Shown: in pieces, positions 1 to 5,086 of the stretch
How positions within the stretch are numbered: the stretch's first letter is position 1
Layout: the number at the start of each line of letters is the position of its first letter
NCBI GenBank assembly: GCA_003509235.1
Contig: DONH01000265.1
Coordinates: 1-5,086 of the forward strand
From: Planctomycetaceae bacterium
GTDB taxonomy: Bacteria; Planctomycetota; Planctomycetia; Pirellulales; UBA1268
DNA: 5,086 nt
Reading direction: 5' to 3'
Made by a program: the position numbers and the translations under genes
The notes under the pieces: model-generated
Database searches by the model: none
What the model was told of the DNA's origin: nothing
What the model saw: the letters and a program-made list of their open reading frames with translations, nothing else

Positions 1-489
1 CGCTGGCTTTGGCAGATTCTCCTGGCTTTCAGTGCCCCCGATACCGGAGTATCGCCGTCCGCCGGATAGAAAACTCTGTGGCGTGTTACTGAGTTGTGGT
101 TCCTGTCGCTTGGCAAGTGCCAGGCGCGCCTTTGATCGGGATTGTTCCAGTAAGAGTCGTTCCGGACCTTGAATTCTTTCAAGCGCACGTGAAACGCTTC
201 GCGTGTTCCCCCGTTCTGCCTCAAAAGTTGCACCTTTTTTGAAATCTTCATTTGCTTCAGTCTGACTTCCAAGTCGAAGCGCACTTAGACCGCGAAAGTA
301 ATACACCCGTGGATCATCGGTGCCGATGTCAACAACTTGTGTTAGGTAGTCATGGCTTTGCTGGAAGTTGCCGTCATAGAACGAGTGGACACCTTCACCA
401 TAAACAGCACGAACGGATGGGTCCGATGCATGGGCGTAGGCCATCCAGCAAAAAACGAATGCAAGAGTAAGGAGTGTTCTATATTTCAT
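1..489 (-). CDS. Exported TPR-like protein of unknown function, partial (C-terminus beyond window edge)
   Basis: This frame is open for 163 codons from the ATG at 487-489 to the left edge with no stop, so the C-terminus is missing. The first 21 residues are a good Sec signal peptide: MKYR, then a hydrophobic stretch LLTLAFVFCWMA, then a cleavage site after AHA, just before SDPS. Residues 28-60 and 61-94 look like two tetratricopeptide helical hairpins (VYGEGVHSFYDGNFQQS and VYYFRGLSALRLGSQTEA, each followed by an amphipathic helix). Residues 98-128 (RALERIQGPERLLLEQSRSK) are helical and charged, and after about 130 the chain becomes Ser/Pro/Gly-rich and probably disordered. The product is therefore likely a periplasmic or surface protein that binds a partner through its TPR-like helices; no catalytic motif is visible. 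It lies 113 nt downstream of the channel gene on the same strand. No clear Shine-Dalgarno precedes the ATG. The gene is surely real; its function is unknown. It resembles small planctomycete TPR proteins from memory only. Confidence 0.8.
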   Translation of the reverse strand, partial: MKYRTLLTLAFVFCWMAYAHASDPSVRAVYGEGVHSFYDGNFQQSHDYLTQVVDIGTDDPRVYYFRGLSALRLGSQTEANEDFKKGATFEAERGNTRSVSRALERIQGPERLLLEQSRSKARLALAKRQEPQLSNTPQSFLSGGRRYSGIGGTESQENLPKPA

Positions 490-554
490 AGTAAAACCCG
501 ACGCTTTCCGATGAATGATGATTGATTAGCCATTATGTGGCGATCGATGCTGTC

Positions 555-584
555 ACCACGAATGCTTCGTATCCTACCACGAAT
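555..584. repeat. Paired 9-bp direct repeat with interleaved inverted repeat (possible operator)
   Basis: The 113-nt gap between the channel gene and the TPR-like gene holds ACCACGAAT twice, at 555-563 and 576-584, exactly 21 bp apart, or about two helical turns. Between them lies TTCGT (566-570), the reverse complement of the ACGAA inside each copy, so ACGAA-TGC-TTCGT forms a small inverted repeat and a competing hairpin can form with the second copy. This spacing suits a regulator binding one face of the DNA upstream of the TPR-like gene. It could equally be chance in such a short stretch. No convincing -35/-10 pair or rho-independent terminator was found in the gap; the nearest pair (GTGACA and CATAAT on the minus strand) has only a 13-bp spacer. 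Confidence 0.35.
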
Positions 585-602
585 TATTTGTGTGTGTTGG
601 GG

Positions 603-1682
603 TTAGTTCAGCTTGTAGAGAATGTAAAACCCGAAAATTGCTCCAGCATAAGCAAGTGGGAAGGCCCAACGGCAGATTTTGTCATATTGGTGAGCCGTTG
701 GCGTTTTATCGTGTTCCGTAAGGCTTTTCACATAGAGGCTGTGGGGTATCGTCAGTGACGTTATGAGAAACGACACAAGAAGCAAGGTGTCGGTGAAGGT
801 CAGATATGAATTACGCGGCATGTTATCAATCACTACAAATTGGTAAGCAACAATTGTCAAAATGCCTACAAAAGAAATATTTAGGCGGTCAGAAATGGAC
901 TCCGGATCGAGCCAGAAAGTTGACCATGCCATCGATACCAGCACCACAAGCGGGAAGAGCAGTACCCAGACTATCTGCCAAGACTGACGTTCGAGTACAA
1001 TTGTTGTCACCATTCGCGAAAAAGTGGGCGCTGTTTCATGAAGTTGTAATTGTGTTGAATCTACGTCCATGTTGAGGTTCAGGAAATCCCATCCAGCAAC
1101 ATTCACGGTCGATTCCCGTTTTGCATAGCTGTCAGTTGTTTCTCTGTAGCGATCATCAACTTCAAGAACAACCTCTTCAGACATGTTTCCGAATGGAATC
1201 ATAAAGGCGCGAAGATTCTGGATGTCGAAGGGGTAATCATACAATGCCATTGGTGTTTCTAAGCGAACATTGCGTTGTTCTAGATATGTGACTTCCCCGT
1301 TTGGAAGCACTGAGATTTTTATTGCATTGGTGTCACCCCTTCCGATTTGATTGATAATCACGAGTTGTGGCCACCAACCAGTAAATATTTCATTAAATTG
1401 AAATTCACCCTGGAAGATTTTCTTATCAGTCCCCTCTTCCACTGGATCGAAGGCCAGTCTTGGGTCGTCCCAGGTGGCTACAATGGCGACTTCTGCTTCG
1501 AATGTTTCATTTACATCATCGATATCAACAATATCAAGAACGAACAGCCCACACTTCACTAATGTTGGCTTTGATGGCGGGTTCGGCATACCTGCTTCAA
1601 TTGCATGAGCTGCTGGTAGTGAAAAAATCATAGCGAGTGATACAAACAACAAAGACAGAAAGTGCATGTGTCCCCGAATCAT
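603..1682 (-). CDS. Prokaryotic pentameric ligand-gated ion channel (Cys-loop receptor homologue, ELIC/GLIC-like)
   Basis: The product is a predicted ligand-gated channel subunit of the inner membrane, acting as a pentamer with its ligand domain in the periplasm. I chose the ATG at 1682 (359 aa) because it gives a compact signal peptide (MIRGHMHF, hydrophobic core, cleavage after AHA at residue 27). ATGs at 1718 (371 aa, 12 more residues) and 1667 are also possible; none has a convincing Shine-Dalgarno. Family marks, numbered from 1682: WDDPRL at 71-76; WWP at 103-105; the Pro-loop YDYPFDIQ at 148-155; Trp198; Arg232 just before M1; M1 about 234-258 with its conserved Pro244; M2 about 267-286; the M2-M3 loop with Pro289 and Tyr293; M3 about 294-316; a linker of only about 20 residues; M4 about 339-357. 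Both Cys-loop cysteines are absent, as is usual in bacteria. The M2 and M2-M3 loop (DRLNISF, ILTIVAY, MPRNSY) resemble ELIC. Ligand and ion selectivity cannot be read from sequence. Confidence 0.93.
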   Translation of the reverse strand: MIRGHMHFLSLLFVSLAMIFSLPAAHAIEAGMPNPPSKPTLVKCGLFVLDIVDIDDVNETFEAEVAIVATWDDPRLAFDPVEEGTDKKIFQGEFQFNEIFTGWWPQLVIINQIGRGDTNAIKISVLPNGEVTYLEQRNVRLETPMALYDYPFDIQNLRAFMIPFGNMSEEVVLEVDDRYRETTDSYAKRESTVNVAGWDFLNLNMDVDSTQLQLHETAPTFSRMVTTIVLERQSWQIVWVLLFPLVVLVSMAWSTFWLDPESISDRLNISFVGILTIVAYQFVVIDNMPRNSYLTFTDTLLLVSFLITSLTIPHSLYVKSLTEHDKTPTAHQYDKICRWAFPLAYAGAIFGFYILYKLN

Positions 1683-1766
1683 TTCTGGAAAAGGATAAGG
1701 TTTTGAGGAATAATTCATATAAATAAGGGTTTTATGGAATGACTAGGAGTCCAGTGTAGTCGGTCT

Positions 1767-2564
1767 TTATTTACTAAGTCGGACGGGTGTGCCGATACGG
1801 GCAGCAAGATGGTGATCAGCCCTGCCCTCAACAACAGCGATCTCGAGAAAGCCTTGAGAGCCAACTAACCCGACAAGGGTGCCCTTCTCTGCATCACGGT
1901 AGGTTGAAACGATATGATGAATGGGTGTTCCATCGCAGCTTAATTGACCATTATCTTGAAGGGCTCGGGCCAGCGTGTCCAGTAGGTTCGTAATCAGGTT
2001 GCCAAAGTGGTCGATATGAATAATCTCTCCGTCTACAGACCCGTGGAGTTCTGTTGGTTCCGGACAAGGAAGTGAAAGCATCTCTTCGATTGGTTTACCT
2101 AGACACGATGTCTGACCGAGCGTGATTCGGGCAGCAACAGGGGCAAAAATGTACCGGCCATGGAAAGTATTTGATGCGGGGTGTGTCGTCTGAACTGGAC
2201 GAATGGTCGTGCGTACGTGCTGCCTGGCGGCGAGGGAGAGAAGCCCGTTGTCGGGTGCGAGGAAGCGCTGGTCGCCAATCTCTGCGTAAATTATATTCCG
2301 CTGTGTTCCCACCCCTGGGTCAACAACAATCACATGTAATGTCTGCGGTGGAAAGTAGAAGCAGCTTACAGCAGTGAACCATGCAGCCGAACAAATATCA
2401 TGGGGGGCAAGGTCGTGAGCAAGATCAATCAGTCGACAGTCAGCGTACCGTGACGTGTTATCAATCGTGTCTTTGTAGAGTGTTTGGAAAAACATGCCCT
2501 TCATTTGCGCGACATACCCACTCGACGTTCCAAAATCAGTCGTCAGGGTCACAAGTGATGCCAT
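1767..2564 (-). CDS. S-adenosyl-L-methionine hydroxide adenosyltransferase (SAM hydrolase, DUF62 family)
   Basis: This family uses an activated water or hydroxide to split S-adenosylmethionine into adenosine and methionine in the cytoplasm. It is related to the fluorinase and chlorinase enzymes. The 265-residue length is normal. The N-terminal domain opens with VTLTTDFGTSSGYVAQMKG (5-23), the SAM-binding start of the family. The side chains reported for the hydroxide-activating triad can be matched to Asp82 and Arg89 in VVDPGVGTQR and His135 in TFHGRYIFAP. LAPDNGLLSL (102-111) is the conserved core. The C-terminal domain shows IDHFGNLITNL (184-194) and VGLVGSQGFLEIAV (231-244). No fluorinase-type insertion is seen between Arg89 and the PDNG motif, so hydrolase is the better call. 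Residue 138 is Tyr where I recall Asp in the usual HGRD motif. The ATG lies 15 nt after the gatB stop, with only a weak GTGAG-like leader, so it is probably read from the gatAB transcript. The physiological role is not firmly settled in the family. Confidence 0.93.
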   Translation of the reverse strand: MASLVTLTTDFGTSSGYVAQMKGMFFQTLYKDTIDNTSRYADCRLIDLAHDLAPHDICSAAWFTAVSCFYFPPQTLHVIVVDPGVGTQRNIIYAEIGDQRFLAPDNGLLSLAARQHVRTTIRPVQTTHPASNTFHGRYIFAPVAARITLGQTSCLGKPIEEMLSLPCPEPTELHGSVDGEIIHIDHFGNLITNLLDTLARALQDNGQLSCDGTPIHHIVSTYRDAEKGTLVGLVGSQGFLEIAVVEGRADHHLAARIGTPVRLSK

Positions 2565-2579
2565 GTTTTTAGCGTCTCA

Positions 2580-4067
2580 CTATGGAAGTGCGCGTATCAG
2601 TTCAAGAGCCAGGGCGCGTACCTTGCCAGGGTTGACATTGGGATTCTTGCGCTTGGCCTGGCCAATTAGCCCACCGGCGGCCTGCTCTTTGCCGCCTTTG
2701 ACATCAGCAACAATCTTTGGGTTTTCAGCAATGAGTTCTTCACATAGTTTTTGAAGGTCGTCCTCATCAACTGCTGCGATACCCATGCTTGCCACGACCT
2801 CGTCTACTGGTTTGCCGGTTTCAAGAACTGTGGCAAAGATTTCCTTGCCCCGCCCAGTATCAAAGTCACCCTTCTTCACTCGTGCGATAATATCGGCAAC
2901 AGCCGCTGGTTGAACTGGAAAATTAGCAATACGACCTCCACGCTCATTGAGCATCCGTAGAACGTCCTGTTGCATCCAGTTGCTTGCAATTTTTCCCTCA
3001 CCGACTTTTTCGGCGAGATCTTCAAAGTATTTCACAAGTTCAGGTCCCTGGTTAACCAAGACATCTGCGTCATAGGCAGGGATTTTCCATCGTTCTGCGA
3101 GTGTTTTTCGAAGTACCGCTGGGGGCTCACCCATTGTTGCCCGAACGGTAGCGACCTGTTCTTCACTGACTGTCACTGGCACCAGATCGGGCTCGGGGAA
3201 ATATCGATAGTCACTCGACTCTTCTTTGTGTCGCTGTCCACGCGTCACGCCGGCAGAGTCGTCCCAGCCACGTGTCTGTTTTGGCATGCTGCCAATCTCG
3301 GCGTGGGTGGCCTGCCATTCACCCCATTGCCGCTCGGTTTCATAGACCAAGGCGCGTTCAACGGAACGAAATGAATTCATGTTTTTGATTTCAACAATGG
3401 GTGTTTTTGCCACTCGGCCATCGGGCTGCGGTATATGAAGGTTGACGTTGGCATCAACACGAAGGCTCCCCTCTTGCATGTTGCAATCACTTACACCGAG
3501 ATAGACAAGCAGTAACTTGAGTTCGTTAAGCCATGCGCGGGCCTCTTCAGGGCTCCGCAGATCTGGCTCAGTCACAATTTCACACAGAGGCGTTCCGGTG
3601 CGATTGAGATCGATGCGGCTGTCTGCTGTACCAGCGGCCTCGTCGTGCATGCTTTTACCAGCATCCTCTTCGAGATGTACCCGAATGATTCGGACGTTCC
3701 TTGGTTCAACTGCTCCCTTCAGATCAGTTATCTCGAGATGGCCCTCATATGAGAACGGGAGGTCAAATTGGCTGATCTGGTAGCCTTTTGGGAGGTCGGG
3801 ATAGAAGTAGTTTTTCCGATCCCATTTTGTGAATGACGCGATTTTACAGTTCAATGCCAGGGCAGCTCGAAGAGACAGGTCAAAAGCGCGTCTGTTCATT
3901 ACGGGCAAAGAGCCGGGAAGTCCGAGGCAGGTTGGGCATACCTGAGTATTCGGCGCACTCCCAAAGGTAGTGACACATCCACAGAAAAGTTTGGTCTCCG
4001 TCTGAAGTTGCACATGAACTTCGAGGCCGATAACAGTGGTAAATGGATGGTGAAATTCAGCAGTCAT
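2580..4067 (-). CDS. gatB: Aspartyl/glutamyl-tRNA(Asn/Gln) amidotransferase subunit B
   Basis: GatB is the kinase/tRNA-binding subunit of GatCAB. It uses ATP to phosphorylate the side chain of Glu on tRNA(Gln) or Asp on tRNA(Asn), and ammonia from GatA then completes the amide. The product is 495 aa, normal for the family. The cradle domain begins at VIGLEVHVQLQTETKLFCGC, and C29, C31, C44 and C47 form the zinc-type CxC...CxxC set. Other signatures are DRKNYFYPDLPKGYQISQ (83-100), EEDAGKSMHD (133-142), DLNRTGTPLCEIVTEPDL (153-170), MQEGSLRVDANVNL (197-210), EIKNMNSFRSVERAL (226-240) and SSDYRYFPEPDLVP (284-297). The C-terminal helical and YqeY-like tail (about 347-495), which contacts tRNA, ends in KNPNVNPGKVRALALELI. 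The start at 4067 was chosen because MTAEFHHPFTTVIGLEVHVQ matches the family N-terminus; the frame stays open 99 codons further into gatA, but that part has no family likeness. It starts 22 nt after gatA with no Shine-Dalgarno, suggesting translational coupling. Confidence 0.97.
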   Translation of the reverse strand: MTAEFHHPFTTVIGLEVHVQLQTETKLFCGCVTTFGSAPNTQVCPTCLGLPGSLPVMNRRAFDLSLRAALALNCKIASFTKWDRKNYFYPDLPKGYQISQFDLPFSYEGHLEITDLKGAVEPRNVRIIRVHLEEDAGKSMHDEAAGTADSRIDLNRTGTPLCEIVTEPDLRSPEEARAWLNELKLLLVYLGVSDCNMQEGSLRVDANVNLHIPQPDGRVAKTPIVEIKNMNSFRSVERALVYETERQWGEWQATHAEIGSMPKQTRGWDDSAGVTRGQRHKEESSDYRYFPEPDLVPVTVSEEQVATVRATMGEPPAVLRKTLAERWKIPAYDADVLVNQGPELVKYFEDLAEKVGEGKIASNWMQQDVLRMLNERGGRIANFPVQPAAVADIIARVKKGDFDTGRGKEIFATVLETGKPVDEVVASMGIAAVDEDDLQKLCEELIAENPKIVADVKGGKEQAAGGLIGQAKRKNPNVNPGKVRALALELIRALP

Positions 4068-4089
4068 AATGGTAGTAGGAGACGCAGAG

Positions 4090-5086
4090 TTAGGAGGAGA
4101 TTGCGGTAGTTCGTTGAAGGTGCCAGTCCGTGGTCTGTTGGTATTGATGAGAAGCCTGGAGTAAAAGTGGCTCTGAAAGGGCTGGACCTTGGAGTTGGAA
4201 GCCGACTGGCAGGTTGCTCTTGGTGAAACCACAGGGAAATGAAATACCGCTAATACCAGCGAGATTCGCTCCAACTGTGTACAGGTCAACAAGATACATG
4301 GCGACTGGATCGTCAGTTTTTTCACCAAGTTTGAAAGCTGGTGTCGCGGAAACGGGTCCTCCAATCAAGTCAACTTTTTCAAACGCCTGTGTAAAATCGT
4401 TTCGAATGAGTCGTCGTACTCTGAGCGCCTTGGCATAGTAGGCGTCGTAATAGCCAGCTGAGAGTGCGTAGGTACCAAGCATGATGCGGCGTTTGACCTC
4501 AGGACCAAATCCCTCCGCCCGACTGCGGCAGTACATTTCAACAAGTGGTGTGTCGAATGTAGTTATGCCCTGATCATCCGAAGGGGTGCCATCCCAGCGG
4601 TGGCCGTAGTGAGCGCCATCATAGCGGGCGAGATTGCTAGAGGCTTCACTTGGGGCAATCAGATAATACGTTGGGACACCGTAGCTGGCGTGTGGCAACT
4701 CAACTTCATGGATGGTCGCTCCGGCTGCTTCATATGCTGCGAATGTTTGTTCAACATGTTCGGCCACCTCTGGATCAAGACCCTTGCCAAAGTGTTCGGT
4801 TACTCGGCCAATCCGTAGCCCTTGCAGTGGTTTTTCAAGGTCCTTTAGATAATCGGGGACTGGGGTGTTGAGTGATGTTGAGTCACCGGGGTCGTGACCA
4901 GCAATGGCTTGAAGTAACATAGCGCACTCTTTCGCAGAGCGGGCCATGGGGCCAATTTGGTCAAGGCTTGAAGAAAAGGCGATAAGTCCACGTCGACTGA
5001 CTCGTCCGTATGTTGGCTTCAGACCGGTAATGCCGCAGAGCCCGGCAGGTTGTCGAATTGACCCGCCGGTGTCAGAACCAATTGCC
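4090..5086 (-). CDS. gatA: Aspartyl/glutamyl-tRNA(Asn/Gln) amidotransferase subunit A, partial (N-terminus beyond window edge)
   Basis: GatA is the glutaminase of GatCAB. It frees ammonia from glutamine and passes it to GatB through an internal channel. The last 331 codons are present and the frame is open to the right edge; compared with the usual length near 490, about 155-160 N-terminal residues are missing. The visible part begins inside the amidase signature: [18 protein letters not shown], then [16 protein letters not shown] and [14 protein letters not shown]. The nucleophilic Ser of TGGSIR is encoded at 5059-5061; the catalytic Lys and cis-Ser lie outside the window. Later GatA-specific blocks are [38 protein letters not shown] and [20 protein letters not shown], with [13 protein letters not shown] near the end. 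These distinguish it from general amidases, as does gatB directly downstream. The internal ATG at 4947 is not the true start. gatC is not in view and may lie upstream or elsewhere. Confidence 0.97.
   Translation of the reverse strand, partial: AIGSDTGGSIRQPAGLCGITGLKPTYGRVSRRGLIAFSSSLDQIGPMARSAKECAMLLQAIAGHDPGDSTSLNTPVPDYLKDLEKPLQGLRIGRVTEHFGKGLDPEVAEHVEQTFAAYEAAGATIHEVELPHASYGVPTYYLIAPSEASSNLARYDGAHYGHRWDGTPSDDQGITTFDTPLVEMYCRSRAEGFGPEVKRRIMLGTYALSAGYYDAYYAKALRVRRLIRNDFTQAFEKVDLIGGPVSATPAFKLGEKTDDPVAMYLVDLYTVGANLAGISGISFPCGFTKSNLPVGFQLQGPALSEPLLLQASHQYQQTTDWHLQRTTAISS

Noticed and set aside
490..602. Promoter (GTGACA and CATAAT on the minus strand) for the TPR-like gene
   Set aside because: The spacer is only 13 bp, well short of the usual 16-18, so it is not listed as a feature.
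1719..1766. Possible hairpin (GACTA...TAGTC) and AT-rich promoter-like stretch before the channel gene
   Set aside because: The stem is only 5 bp with an 11-nt loop and no T-run, and no -35/-10 pair with acceptable spacing could be found.
1767..2564. Fluorinase or chlorinase instead of SAM hydrolase
   Set aside because: No fluorinase-type insertion is seen, and the Asp, Arg and His expected of the hydroxide-using enzymes are all present.
2970..3374. 134-codon plus-strand open frame antisense to gatB
   Set aside because: It lies wholly within the well-conserved gatB coding region and its translation has no recognisable domain; the other plus-strand frames were rejected for the same reason.
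4068..4364. Longer gatB reading frame with 99 extra N-terminal codons
   Set aside because: The extension overlaps the gatA 3' end, has no likeness to GatB, and the family N-terminus fits the ATG at 4067.
1..5086. CRISPR arrays, tRNA genes, insertion sequences, phage or defence genes
   Set aside because: No repeat-spacer pattern, tRNA-like fold, transposase motif or terminal inverted repeat was noticed on reading both strands.

Overview
All five genes that can be supported lie on the minus strand. In transcription order (right to left) they are: the 3' two thirds of gatA, complete gatB, a complete SAM hydroxide adenosyltransferase (DUF62 family), a complete prokaryotic pentameric ligand-gated ion channel (pLGIC), and the 5' part of a gene for an exported TPR-like protein that runs off the left edge. 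The plus-strand open frames are shadows of these genes. No RNA gene, mobile element, CRISPR array or integrase-like signal was seen, and no stretch over 300 bases lacks a gene.

The organism is a bacterium. It carries the GatCAB amidotransferase, so it probably makes Gln-tRNA(Gln) and/or Asn-tRNA(Asn) by transamidation. Two proteins have Sec-type signal peptides ending in Ala-His-Ala. The base composition looks balanced (roughly half GC by eye). The GatA and GatB sequences and the small TPR-like exported protein look to me like those of planctomycetes. That is memory-based pattern recognition, not a search, and should be treated as tentative.

Layout: gatA ends at 4090 and gatB starts 22 nt later. 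gatB ends at 2580 and the SAM hydrolase starts 15 nt later. After it, about 50 to 84 nt (depending on the start chosen) separate it from the channel gene. A 113-nt gap (490-602) precedes the TPR-like gene and holds a 9-bp direct repeat with a 21-bp period. The tight spacing suggests gatA-gatB-SAM hydrolase is one transcription unit, with the channel possibly co-transcribed. The TPR-like gene may have its own control region.

The first three products are cytoplasmic housekeeping enzymes: tRNA-dependent amidation and SAM hydrolysis to adenosine and methionine. The last two are envelope proteins. The channel is the most interesting element. It has the full pLGIC architecture (signal peptide, beta-rich extracellular domain with a Cys-less Pro-loop, four membrane helices, short M3-M4 linker) and an ELIC-like pore helix with some unusual pore-lining residues. 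I see no clear evidence of a wholly new multi-gene system.
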